A stretch of 32,051 nt of DNA from contig CAIPBW010000171.1 in NCBI GenBank assembly GCA_903863395.1, positions 1 through 32,051 of the forward strand, in the 5' to 3' direction. The DNA is from an uncultured beta proteobacterium (GTDB lineage Bacteria; Pseudomonadota; Gammaproteobacteria; Burkholderiales; Burkholderiaceae_C). Numbering within the stretch: the first letter of the stretch is position 1; each line of letters begins with the position of its first letter. The position numbers and the translations under genes are program-made. Below the pieces are notes generated by a model. The model had not been told where the DNA came from, made no database searches, and worked only from the letters and a program-made list of their open reading frames with translations. Positions 1-7,833 of the stretch are shown here, piece by piece.

Positions 1-1077
1 GGCATACAACACGCCCAGGTTGTGCTGGGCCCAGGCGTGGCCCTGGGTTGCCGCCAAGGTGTACCAGTGCAGTGCCTGCGCGTGGTTTAGCTCGCCAAGC
101 GCATACTGGGCGGCTGCATCGCCCAGCTCTGCGGCCCGTTGGTAAGCCTCCAAAGCGAGGGCATCGTCCTGCGCCACGCCCTGCCCCTGGGCGTACATCA
201 GACCCAGGTAGTAATGGGCTGGCGCAAGCCCCTGTTCGGCCGCCGCCTGGTAGCACTCCAGCGCCTTGGCAAAGTCCTGCTCGCCCCCGAGCCCATCGGC
301 ATACAACACACCCAGATTGAACTGGGCATCGGCGTCGGACTGCGCGGCGGCCAACTGGAACCATTCGCGCGCAAGCGCATGGTCAAGCTCGACCCCCTGG
401 CCATTGGCATGCATGACGCCCAGGTTGTACTGGGCCGATGCATCCCCCTGGTCGGCGGCCAGGCGATACCACTTGAGCGCCTGCTCGTTGTCTTGCGCGG
501 TGCCAAGTGCACTGGCGAACATATAGCCCACACTGAACTGCCCATAGGCATGGCCCTGCCCGGCAGCCAGCTGGTACCACTTGAGGGATTGCTCCAGATC
601 TTGCTCAACGCCTTCGCCCTGGGCATACATGAAACCCAAATTGAACTGCGCCGTGGCGTCGCCCTGGTCTGCAGCCAGGCGGAACCACTTCATGGCCTGC
701 GCGTAGTCCTGCTCCACGCCTTGGCCATTGGAATACATGAAGCCCAGATTGGTTTGCACCTCGGCCAAGCCTTGGGTGGCGGCCAACCGGTACCAATGGA
801 AGGCTTCGGCAAAATCGAGCTCCACGCCTTGCCCATTGGCGTACATGAAGCCAAGGTTGTATTGGGCGGGCGCGTAGTCCTGCTGTGCTGCCAGACGATA
901 CCAGCGCAGAGCTTCGGCGTAATCCTGCTTGACGCCATGCCCATTGGCGTGCATGAAGCCAAGGTTGTTTTGGGCTGCAGCGTAGTCCAGTGTTGCCAGT
1001 GGCCGGCAAATTCTCAGGGCGTGGGCGTAGTCGCCCCGGCTGTAGGCTGCATCGGCTTCGTCGAGCAAACTTTTCAT
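1..1077 (-). CDS. Sel1-repeat protein, 3' end beyond window (partial)
   Basis: Helical-repeat protein, presumably a cytoplasmic scaffold for protein-protein contacts; the partner is unknown. The visible 359 codons start MKSLLDEADAAYSRGDYAHA and then carry about ten 36-residue Sel1 repeats of the form A.AQ.NLG.MYA.GQGV.QD...A..WY.LAA.QG. The ninth visible repeat is shortened, losing the middle of the motif. The frame is still open at base 1, so the C-terminus is missing. I chose ATG at 1077 because an in-frame stop lies at 1099-1101 and no earlier start exists. There is no signal peptide, unlike the Sel1 protein at 27196-27681. It is the last visible gene of the five-gene operon beginning at 5166, and it resembles the first gene closely in repeat sequence. 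Family assignment is certain; function is not. Confidence 0.9.
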   Translation of the reverse strand, partial: MKSLLDEADAAYSRGDYAHALRICRPLATLDYAAAQNNLGFMHANGHGVKQDYAEALRWYRLAAQQDYAPAQYNLGFMYANGQGVELDFAEAFHWYRLAATQGLAEVQTNLGFMYSNGQGVEQDYAQAMKWFRLAADQGDATAQFNLGFMYAQGEGVEQDLEQSLKWYQLAAGQGHAYGQFSVGYMFASALGTAQDNEQALKWYRLAADQGDASAQYNLGVMHANGQGVELDHALAREWFQLAAAQSDADAQFNLGVLYADGLGGEQDFAKALECYQAAAEQGLAPAHYYLGLMYAQGQGVAQDDALALEAYQRAAELGDAAAQYALGELNHAQALHWYTLAATQGHAWAQHNLGVLYA

Positions 1078-1098
1078 GATGCGGCCACTACCACTTTC

Positions 1099-1314
1099 TT
1101 ACGCCGGATGGTGCGCCGTGAGAAACGCCGCATGCTGCGCTGTGGCGTGGTCACGGTGGTGGGTGGAATCCACCCTGGGGCCATGGGACTGGTGCAAGGG
1201 CCACAGTTCCTTGTGCGCCGCACTGGCACGGTGGGCAAGATGGACTTGCAGCACATGCTGCGCGCTGGCTGCCTGGTGCTGCACGGTGTCTTTCGGGGGA
1301 TCGGGGTTTTGCAT
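1099..1314 (-). CDS. small His-rich ORF (71 aa), hypothetical
   Basis: Possible 71-residue protein starting MQNPDPPKDTVQHQ, with 13 histidines and no recognisable domain. Support is indirect. Its codons mostly end in G or C like those of its neighbours, an AAGG lies eight bases before the ATG, and it fills the gap between the stop of the Trp-repeat gene (1337) and the start of the Sel1 gene (1077) with about 20 bases on each side. The frame also opens further upstream with a TTG at 1350. A competing frame ends at 1074 and overlaps the Sel1 start as ATGA, but I find no good start for it. The stretch could also be a non-coding spacer. Confidence 0.4.
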   Translation of the reverse strand: MQNPDPPKDTVQHQAASAQHVLQVHLAHRASAAHKELWPLHQSHGPRVDSTHHRDHATAQHAAFLTAHHPA

Positions 1315-1336
1315 GGGGGAAACCTTGTCTGCCAAC

Positions 1337-2737
1337 TCAGGCGACTCCAAACGTCAAAGCCATGGCCTCGGAAACGGGGGCAGAACGAACGCCTTCGATC
1401 TTAATCAATAGTTCCCCCACTTGCTCCTTTGAAAGGCTGCAAATCTCGAAATCTTGATGTGCTGCAACCAGCGCCGGGTAGCACGATGCTTGAAATTGTT
1501 CGAACAATTCCGTGCTCCAAACAATCTGGCTGCAAGCGCTCAACTGTGCCCAGTTCAGCCTTTGGTCACACGCCTCAATCAGTTCCGTGCTCCAAGGTAC
1601 GCCGCCATTTTGGCTGATACTCTCCCAGTCCCAGCGCTCCTGGTAACGCGCAAGCAACTCGGCGCTCCAGTGCAGCGCCGCATTGCCACTGAGCCGCGAC
1701 CAGTCCCAGCGCTCCTGGTAACGCTCCAGCAATTCGACACCCCAGGGCAAGGCGGCGTTGCCGCTAAGTTGCTCCCAATCCCAGCGCTCCCGGTTGCACT
1801 CCAGCAGCTCAAGCGTCCAGGGCACAGCCGCATTGGCACTTAGCCGCTTCCAGTCCCAGCGCTCCTGGTAATGCGCCAGCAACTCAGCATTCCACGGCAG
1901 CGCCGCGTTGGCGCTCAGACGCTCCCAGTCCCAGCGCTCCTGGTAATGCGCCAGCAACTCAGCATTCCACGGCAGCGCCGCGTTGGCGCTCAGACGCTCC
2001 CAGTCCCAATGCCCCAGGTGACGCGCGACCAATGCCAAGCTCCAGGGCAGCGCCGCATTGCCAGAAAGACGGCCCCAGTCCCAACGCTGCCGATGCTGTT
2101 CCAGCAACTCCGCGCTCCAGGGCAGCGCGGGGTTGCCACTAAGCCAGGCAAAACTCCAGCGCGCAGAGAACCGCTGGATCAGATCGATGTTCCAGGGCAA
2201 AGAGGGATTGGCGCTTAAACCGGCCCAATCCCAGCGGTCGACGTAGTTTTCGATCAGTGCTGTGCTCCACGCCAGGCCCGCATGCCAACTCAGCCAGGCC
2301 CAATCCCAGCGGTCAACGTAGCGCTCAACCAGTTGAAAGTCCCACGGCAAACCGGTATTTCTGCGCAAGCGCGCCCAGTCCCAGCGGTCCTTGAAGTGCT
2401 CAATCAGTTCGACGCTCCAGTGCCACCCGGCATCGGCACTCAACCGGGCCCAACCAAGCTTGGAGCCCATGCGCTCCAGAGCGCAAGGGCTCCAGGCAAT
2501 GGCGCGGTTGCTGCCCAGCAGTTTCCAATCCCATTGGTCACCATGGTGCTCAATCTGCTGTGCTGTCAGCGGGTAGTGGCGCTGCACGCATTGGAAGTAC
2601 AGCTCCGGCTGGCGCTCAAAGAACTGCATCAGCTCGCTCTGGTGCAGGCTGGCCAGCGTTGTCTGCACGATATCGCAGCGCCGCACCAGCGCGCTGGAAA
2701 GCTGGTTTGCAGACGCGACGGGAATGAGTGCGCTCAC
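1337..2737 (-). CDS. protein of fourteen 25-residue Trp-rich (WDW) repeats
   Basis: I do not recognise a named family. The 466-residue product has a 68-residue N-terminal part, fourteen perfect-length 25-residue repeats (residues 69-418) and a 48-residue tail. The repeat consensus is WDW..LS.N.ALPW..ELLE.Y.ER: each unit has an aromatic WDW corner, an Asn, an LPW corner and one amphipathic helix. That pattern suggests a solenoid used for binding. The start is taken as GTG at 2737. It overlaps the TGA of the preceding gene as GTGA and has AGGA ten bases upstream. A longer ATG frame (2875) would overlap the neighbour by over 140 bases. No signal peptide or membrane segment is visible. Divergence between repeats is greatest at both ends, as usual for repeat solenoids. 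It is the third gene of the Sel1/J-domain operon. Confidence 0.85.
   Translation of the reverse strand: MSALIPVASANQLSSALVRRCDIVQTTLASLHQSELMQFFERQPELYFQCVQRHYPLTAQQIEHHGDQWDWKLLGSNRAIAWSPCALERMGSKLGWARLSADAGWHWSVELIEHFKDRWDWARLRRNTGLPWDFQLVERYVDRWDWAWLSWHAGLAWSTALIENYVDRWDWAGLSANPSLPWNIDLIQRFSARWSFAWLSGNPALPWSAELLEQHRQRWDWGRLSGNAALPWSLALVARHLGHWDWERLSANAALPWNAELLAHYQERWDWERLSANAALPWNAELLAHYQERWDWKRLSANAAVPWTLELLECNRERWDWEQLSGNAALPWGVELLERYQERWDWSRLSGNAALHWSAELLARYQERWDWESISQNGGVPWSTELIEACDQRLNWAQLSACSQIVWSTELFEQFQASCYPALVAAHQDFEICSLSKEQVGELLIKIEGVRSAPVSEAMALTFGVA
1859..2010 (-). repeat. near-identical 75-bp tandem duplication inside the WDW-repeat gene
   Basis: Plus-strand bases 1861-1935 and 1936-2010 are identical except for their last two bases. 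They encode repeats 8 and 9, which are identical at protein level. The other repeats are clearly diverged, so this is a recent unit duplication and shows that the array can change copy number. Confidence 0.9.
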
Positions 2738-3978
2738 GCCTGCATTTCCTGTGAAAACTGATTTAACTCCGTCATGTAGTGCTGCATTGCCGCCTTCAGA
2801 CGCTTGGCCTGCTGCGCGAACCACGCGTTCCAATCCGGCTTCGAACTGAGCTCTTTCCAACTCTTGCTTTGCCACACCGCAGCCAACTGTCGGTTTCGTT
2901 GCGCCAGCGTCTGCTGCAACTCGGCCAAGCGCTGTTGCAGTTGCTGCTTCGGATCAATGGCAGCCGACTCGACCCTGACACCCAGGCCGGTTTCAATGCT
3001 GCCCCGCAACTTCTGCAAGCCCGCAAGGTCGCTGTTCTGAAACGTGGTTTGCAACTGCTGAAAGTACCCTTGTGCGTGGCCCTTGTCCTCTTCGCGGACA
3101 CGATCGGGGTGGCACTGCATCGCCAGTTTGCGGTAGAGATGCTTGAGTTCACGCTGTTGCACCGGGTCGAGTTGCTCGGGTGCGACTTCACTGGCCTTGG
3201 CCGAGCGTGCCTCTTCGTAGTCGCGATACACGTCGTCTGCGGCTTGCGCCTGCTGGCGCTGCAAATCGTCCTGCTGGTGCTGGTACTGGGCATGGAGGTA
3301 GCGGCGCTTGAGGTCAAGGTAGCGCCGCATCAGGTCGCCAATGGCCAAATCCTGCTGGTGGTCGAACAGATGAATCTGGCGGTGAATATCGGCAATTTCG
3401 GTTTCAATCGCAACGACTCTGGCCTCGGTCATGCGAATATGCAAGCGCATTTCTTCGAGTTGCGCATCCTCGTACACGCTCAACGCAGCGCCCTGGCTCT
3501 GCCCTGCATCGCTTGAAACTTCCTCGAATCCGGTAGTCTGCGGGGTGTCACCGACCAGTGCCAGGAAACTGCGGCGCACGTAGTCTGCAATCTCGCCGTC
3601 GTGCTGCACCAGGATGGAGACCCGCGTATCGCCATCCTGAACGGCCGTCCACTGAAAATCGCCGCTGACCACCGTGAAGTCATCAATCAAACACACCGAT
3701 TCATCGCCGTCCGTGGGAATCTGCGGCAACCAGTACAGCGTTGCCCCTAACGCCGTGAGGCGCTCCCAGGCATTGGACGCGTGGCGGTTGGCGGTGCAAT
3801 CGGCAAGAACCAGTGCTACGCACACGCCCCGGCGCTGGCAGGCCACCAGCGCTTCAAACAAATCCCGGTCGGTAAACTCTTGCACCATCACTCGCACGCT
3901 GTGCCGGGCAGAGGCCAAGTGCCGTGCAATCGCGCTCGGGATTGCGGAAAAATGGGCTTCAACTTGCAAGGGCTGCAT
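2734..3978 (-). CDS. degenerate PLD-like domain fused to coiled coil and J-domain
   Basis: A 414-residue fusion. Residues 1-147 resemble one half of a phospholipase-D-like fold: a strand/helix start (HSVRVMVQEFTDRDLFEALV) and a late motif LIDDFTVVSGDFQWT, which sits where active enzymes have HxKx4Dx6GSxN. Only the Asp (99) and Gly (106) remain; the His and Lys positions are Asp92 and Ser94, so catalysis is unlikely. Residues 165-260 are a charged, Gln-rich coiled coil. Residues 272-325 are a J-domain-like segment, LKHLYRKLAMQCHPDRV, with the HPD tripeptide at 290-292 that in J-proteins stimulates Hsp70 ATPase. The C-terminal 75 residues are again helical. It starts six bases after the upstream Sel1 gene and its TGA overlaps the next GTG. 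Role inferred: recruiting DnaK to something bound by the Sel1 or WDW partners. Confidence 0.8.
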   Translation of the reverse strand: MQPLQVEAHFSAIPSAIARHLASARHSVRVMVQEFTDRDLFEALVACQRRGVCVALVLADCTANRHASNAWERLTALGATLYWLPQIPTDGDESVCLIDDFTVVSGDFQWTAVQDGDTRVSILVQHDGEIADYVRRSFLALVGDTPQTTGFEEVSSDAGQSQGAALSVYEDAQLEEMRLHIRMTEARVVAIETEIADIHRQIHLFDHQQDLAIGDLMRRYLDLKRRYLHAQYQHQQDDLQRQQAQAADDVYRDYEEARSAKASEVAPEQLDPVQQRELKHLYRKLAMQCHPDRVREEDKGHAQGYFQQLQTTFQNSDLAGLQKLRGSIETGLGVRVESAAIDPKQQLQQRLAELQQTLAQRNRQLAAVWQSKSWKELSSKPDWNAWFAQQAKRLKAAMQHYMTELNQFSQEMQA

Positions 3979-3984
3979 CGTGCT

Positions 3985-5166
3985 TCAGTCCAGATCAACG
4001 AGATTGCGCTTCTGGCAGTCGCGTGCCATCTTTTGCGCCTGCGCAATTTGTTGCGCCGTCATTTGTTTGGCCACCAACTCGCGCCCGTTCAGGGCGTCGG
4101 GATTGCCCGCTGCTGCGGCGATGTTGAACCACATATGGGCGCGCTCATACTCCTGCAGCGTGCCCTGGCCGTTGGCGTACATCCATCCAAGATCGACCTG
4201 CGCCGGCGTAGACCCCTGCGCGGCTGACAGGCGGAACCACTTGACGGCCTCCACATAGTCCTGGACCACGCCATTCCCGCCCTGGTACATCAGGCCCAGA
4301 CTGTGCTGTGCAAGCCGATCGCCCTGCGCCGCAGCCAATTCGAACCAGCGCAAGGCCTGGCTATAACTTTGGGCAACACCCTGGCCGTTGGCATGCATCA
4401 CGCCCAGGTTGAACTGGGCATCAGCATCACCCTCAGCCGCCGCCAGGTGGTACCACTTGAGCGCCAGCGCAAAATCCGGCTCCCCGCCCTGCCCGGTGTG
4501 GTACAGCAAGGCAAGGTTGACTTGGGCAATGGTGTCACCCTGCTCGGCCGCCAGGCGATACCAGCCCAGCGCCTGTTCGCGGTTTTGCGCCACTGCACGG
4601 CCGCTCGCAAACAGCACGCCCAGGTTGTATTGCGCCGCCGCTATTGCCTGATCAGCCGCGGCCTCAAACCATTTGGTAGCCTGCTGTTCGTCGCGCTCAC
4701 CGCCCAAACCGTTAAGCAGCATGAACCCCAAGTTGAACTGGGAGCGTGCATGGCCCTGGTTGGCCGCCTGTGTATACCAATGGCGCGCCTGCAGATCGTC
4801 TTGGGCCACTCCTTTTGCCGTGGCGTACATCACCCCGAGCGCGTACTGCGCGTCGGCCGAGCCCTTGGCCGCTGCGAGTTGGTACCAGGTGAGGGTCTGG
4901 GACAAATCCTGGGTGACGCCTTGCCCCTGAGCGTACATAACGCCCAGATTGAGCTGCGCGGGCTCATAACCGCTTTGCGCCGCCAAGCCGTACCATTTGA
5001 GCGCTTCGTGGTAGTCCTGCTCTACGCCTAGACCATTGGCGTACATGAAAGCCAGATTATTTTGCGCGACGGCGCAGTCAAATGCGGGAGCAGGCTCCCA
5101 TGCAGGCAGCGTCGCAGAGGGTGCGCCAGCCTGTTTCATGGACAGATCTTCAACTAAACTGTTCAC
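3985..5166 (-). CDS. Sel1-repeat protein (nine repeats)
   Basis: First gene of the minus-strand operon. The 393-residue protein has a short N-terminal region, nine consecutive 36-residue Sel1 repeats (for example AQNNLAFMYANGLGVEQDYH) and a 38-residue Lys/Gln-rich helical tail. Sel1 repeats are paired antiparallel helices related to TPR and act as adaptors. No signal peptide or membrane segment is present, so it is probably cytoplasmic. I take GTG at 5166 as start because GAGGA lies five bases upstream; the internal ATG at 5139 has no comparable ribosome site. Its repeats closely match those of the protein at 1-1077, suggesting duplication with the two other genes in between. Function unknown. 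Confidence 0.88.
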   Translation of the reverse strand: MNSLVEDLSMKQAGAPSATLPAWEPAPAFDCAVAQNNLAFMYANGLGVEQDYHEALKWYGLAAQSGYEPAQLNLGVMYAQGQGVTQDLSQTLTWYQLAAAKGSADAQYALGVMYATAKGVAQDDLQARHWYTQAANQGHARSQFNLGFMLLNGLGGERDEQQATKWFEAAADQAIAAAQYNLGVLFASGRAVAQNREQALGWYRLAAEQGDTIAQVNLALLYHTGQGGEPDFALALKWYHLAAAEGDADAQFNLGVMHANGQGVAQSYSQALRWFELAAAQGDRLAQHSLGLMYQGGNGVVQDYVEAVKWFRLSAAQGSTPAQVDLGWMYANGQGTLQEYERAHMWFNIAAAAGNPDALNGRELVAKQMTAQQIAQAQKMARDCQKRNLVDLD

Positions 5167-5274
5167 TGCTTTCCTCGTGACTGAGCGTGTATTTTCATCT
5201 TACCCTGTTATCATCAGCAAAGTAACAAGAGTGTCGCCGTGCTTGCTACAGTTTTGTACGTTTCTGATGGCGAC

Positions 5275-5291
5275 GCAACAGTTTGTGCCAA
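5275..5291 (-). promoter_or_regulatory. sigma-54-like -24/-12 site with off-by-one spacing
   Basis: The minus strand reads TTGGCACAAACTGTTGC, with a good TTGGCAC -24 half and TTGC -12 half, upstream of the Sel1 operon and beside a sigma-54 activator gene. The GG-to-GC spacer is 11 bases where functional promoters have 10, so it may be inactive or coincidental. Confidence 0.3.
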
Positions 5292-5357
5292 TGCTGAGTC
5301 CCACGTTTGACCAAGGTAAGCCCTTAAATTCAATTTTCGAAATATCGGAACGCCGCG

Positions 5358-6458
5358 TTGAACAACAAATACTCTAAAAACTCGCTTGCATTTATAGGGG
5401 AAAGCGACGGAGTGCGTGCACTGCGCAAGATCATTCCGGCTGTGGCGATTTCCAGTTCGACGGTGCTGATCACCGGTGAAAGTGGTACCGGCAAAGAGAT
5501 CGTTGCGCGTTCTTTGCACATTCAGTCCAACCGCTCCGACGGCAATTTCGTCCCCATCAACTGCGCGGCCATCCCCAAGGAACTGCTGGAGAGCGAACTT
5601 TTCGGACACAAAAAGGGTGCCTTCACCGGAGCCATCACCGACAAGATCGGGCGCTTCGAGCTGGCCCACGGTGGCTCGATCTTTCTGGATGAAATCGGCG
5701 ACATGTCGATGGACATTCAGGTCAAGCTGCTGCGCGTGCTGCAGGAAAAGACCATTGACCCGCTGGGCTCGGTGCGCACCATTCCAATCGACGTGCGCGT
5801 CATCGCCGCCACCCACCGCGACCTGGAAAACGAAATCAAGGAAGGCCGGTTTCGCGAAGACCTTTACTACCGGCTCAACGTCATCCCCTTGAACACGCAG
5901 CCACTGCGTGAACGCGCCAGTGACGTGCCCATGCTGCTTTCGCATTTTTCCAAAATTCATGTGGCGCCCGATCAAGATCCGATCACCTTCTCACCGGACT
6001 TCGTCCGCGCCCTGCAGGAATACGCCTGGCCGGGAAATGTGCGCGAGCTCTCCAACCTGATTGACCGATTCAGCACGCTCTTTGCTGGCCAGTGCCTCGA
6101 ATTGGGGTCGCTCCCCGCCAGCCTGCTGCCCAGAGGTCTGGCTGCCATACAAAGCGCCAGGCTCGCCGCTGGCGGCTCGGGCGAAGTGCGCGCGCCCAGC
6201 CCACTTGCAGCCGTGGTCGACGAGGCGGATTCCGGCGTCAGCGAGGTCGAGAAAATCACCATGCTTTCCCAGGCGCTGCCGATTCTCCCGCCCGAGGGCC
6301 TGTCTCTGAAGCACCGCCTGGCGGAAATTGAGCGCGATCTGATTTCCCAGGCGCTGAGCCGCACCAACGGAAATATTTCGCAAACGGCACGCATTTTGAA
6401 TCTTCAGAGAACAACGCTGATCGAGAAAATTCAAAAGTTCGGGCTGCGGCCGAGCTGA
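5358..6458 (+). CDS. sigma-54-dependent activator, FleQ/FlrA-like, lacking N-terminal domain
   Basis: A 366-residue bacterial enhancer-binding protein that would remodel sigma-54 RNA polymerase. The AAA+ domain begins almost at residue 10: Walker A GESGTGKE (40-47), the sigma-54 contact loop GAFTGA (87-92), Walker B SIFLDE (107-112) and the LYYRLNV/PLRER region. A C-terminal Fis-type helix-turn-helix occupies 339-360. The ending [13 protein letters not shown] resembles the RTTLVEK helix of the flagellar master regulators FleQ/FlrA rather than typical NtrC members. FleQ itself is about 490 residues with an N-terminal FleQ domain; that part, or any receiver, is absent here. The start is a TTG at 5358, since an in-frame stop lies at 5325-5327. 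It is divergent from the Sel1 operon and converges on the flagellar operon's last gene. The likely target is the sigma-54 promoter before flhA. Confidence 0.88.
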   Translation: MNNKYSKNSLAFIGESDGVRALRKIIPAVAISSSTVLITGESGTGKEIVARSLHIQSNRSDGNFVPINCAAIPKELLESELFGHKKGAFTGAITDKIGRFELAHGGSIFLDEIGDMSMDIQVKLLRVLQEKTIDPLGSVRTIPIDVRVIAATHRDLENEIKEGRFREDLYYRLNVIPLNTQPLRERASDVPMLLSHFSKIHVAPDQDPITFSPDFVRALQEYAWPGNVRELSNLIDRFSTLFAGQCLELGSLPASLLPRGLAAIQSARLAAGGSGEVRAPSPLAAVVDEADSGVSEVEKITMLSQALPILPPEGLSLKHRLAEIERDLISQALSRTNGNISQTARILNLQRTTLIEKIQKFGLRPS

Positions 6459-6486
6459 TCGCCCGGCCCACGGCCAGATGCTGGCA

Positions 6487-7383
6487 TCAGGGTTTTTCGC
6501 CAGCCGCAGCGGCTGGAGACGTTCTCGGATATTGAACCAGGCGCTCACGCGGCTTGGGCGCAACCGGTGGCACAGCACTGGGCTGTGAACCACTGGGTGC
6601 GGTTTCGGTCGCAGGACGCTCCTTCATGTGCTTGGCCATCTCCTCCAACTCGCGGCGAATGCCTCCCGCATCGGGCAAGCTGCCTTGCAAGCGCTGGATT
6701 TGCGTTGACACCGCCTTGGTGGAATTGCTTTGCTGCGACAGTTTTGAGTTGATGTCCTCGAGCAGTCTGAGCATCTCTTTGCCCTTGTCTTCCGGGGGCT
6801 TGGGTTTGGTTTCGGACGCGGCCTGGATGCTCTTGATCACTTCGTCGATGCGCAGTTCCAGCTTGGCTTGGTTGTTACTGATGACATCCTGCTTTTGCGA
6901 AACATCCTTGATGATGTCGCTCACCGAATCAAACAGACTGACCGAAGAGTCCATGGTGATCACGCGTTTGCCTACCGCCAGAATCATGGAGTCGAGTTGC
7001 GAGACCCGATCCTGAAGACGAAAACTCAGGAAGGTAAACAGGCCCAGCGCCAGCACCAAGACGCCGCCAAACACGCCCAGCAGGATCTTGTTCATCTTCT
7101 GCTGGGACAGCGTTGTGGTCATCAGTGCCGCAGCGGCCTGGTGCATTTCCATGCCTGCTTTGGCCGCCAATGCCGCGCTGCGTGTGGCCAGTTCGGCCGA
7201 ATCGAAGATCGCCGACTTAAGTTCCTCGGCCATGAACGCGTCGTCGGCCAGTGACGCATCGCTGGCTGCTGGCTCGGTTACGACGGGCTCGCTCGGTGTT
7301 GGTGCGGCTGGCGCAACTGGCGCGGCCGGTGCCGCAGCACCAGTGTGCTCAGCTTCAGCATGGGGAGTGGTTTCTGTGGTCAT
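6487..7383 (-). CDS. membrane-anchored coiled-coil protein at end of flagellar operon, unknown
   Basis: I do not recognise this 298-residue protein. It has an Ala/Pro-rich N-terminus (1-45), a helical cytoplasmic stretch, one strong membrane segment (about 98-121) with no signal-cleavage look, and a long outside or periplasmic region. That region is predicted to be coiled coil (122-260) and ends in a Pro-rich tail. It is the last gene of the fliK-to-flhB run, 39 bases after the preceding small gene, and converges with the sigma-54 activator. A structural or scaffolding role at the flagellated pole is plausible because of the company it keeps, but nothing in the sequence proves it. Confidence 0.75.
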   Translation of the reverse strand: MTTETTPHAEAEHTGAAAPAAPVAPAAPTPSEPVVTEPAASDASLADDAFMAEELKSAIFDSAELATRSAALAAKAGMEMHQAAAALMTTTLSQQKMNKILLGVFGGVLVLALGLFTFLSFRLQDRVSQLDSMILAVGKRVITMDSSVSLFDSVSDIIKDVSQKQDVISNNQAKLELRIDEVIKSIQAASETKPKPPEDKGKEMLRLLEDINSKLSQQSNSTKAVSTQIQRLQGSLPDAGGIRRELEEMAKHMKERPATETAPSGSQPSAVPPVAPKPRERLVQYPRTSPAAAAGEKP

Positions 7384-7422
7384 AGGGTCACCTGGAGTTG
7401 GGGTCCGACTGCTTGCTCAGGT

Positions 7423-7833
7423 TCAAATGCCTGCATTCATCAACTTCTCAAGTTCGTTGAGTTTCGCGCGCACCTTGTCGTTTTCTATTTTCAAATGAAT
7501 CAGGCGCGCCGGGAAATCCATCTCCGGTTGAACCTTGGCAACAACAACCGGCGCAGGCTTTTCCTCGACGGGCATGGGTGCAGCCACTTCGACAACTGCC
7601 GGCGCTACAACGTCCAAGGTCGGTTCGACCCCATGTGGCGTGGCAATCGGAGGTGGAACTTCTACGCGTCGGTCGTTAAAGGATTCCGCGGCATGGAAGG
7701 AATCCGGCTCGACGTACAACTGCTCAACGATCATTGAGTGTGCTGCAACCGCCTTCTTCTTGGCCGGTTGGTTGGTGTCTTCTGCGCCTTCTGCGCTGGG
7801 GTCCTGATTGCGGACAAATTGAGATTCAGCCAT
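7423..7833 (-). CDS. small Pro/Val/Glu-rich protein of flagellar operon, unknown
   Basis: A 136-residue soluble protein with a charged N-terminus, a low-complexity Pro/Val/Ala middle (about 60-100) and a helical C-terminal 35 residues (LIHLKIENDKVRAKLNELEK) that look like a short coiled coil. Its ATG overlaps the TGA of the preceding DamX-like gene by one base (TGATG), so translation is probably coupled. No family recognised. The low-complexity linker plus coiled coil fits an adaptor between the two membrane proteins encoded on either side. Confidence 0.72.
   Translation of the reverse strand: MAESQFVRNQDPSAEGAEDTNQPAKKKAVAAHSMIVEQLYVEPDSFHAAESFNDRRVEVPPPIATPHGVEPTLDVVAPAVVEVAAPMPVEEKPAPVVVAKVQPEMDFPARLIHLKIENDKVRAKLNELEKLMNAGI

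Noticed and set aside
1074-1256. 60-residue minus-strand frame ending in an ATGA overlap with the Sel1 start
   Set aside because: The overlap is suggestive, but no ribosome site or upstream start was found and the alternative frame at 1099-1314 has better codon use.
139-1404. 421-residue open frame on the plus strand
   Set aside because: It is antisense to the Sel1 repeats of the minus-strand gene. The periodic, GC-rich repeat codons keep the opposite frame open; the translated repeat is a mirror of the Sel1 unit.
1484-2533. Regular 75-bp repeats considered as a CRISPR-like or non-coding array
   Set aside because: The repeats are contiguous without spacers and keep a reading frame encoding 25-residue protein units.
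4303-5031. 242-residue plus-strand open frame
   Set aside because: Same cause: antisense of the Sel1 repeats in 3985-5166, with no ribosome site or recognisable domain.
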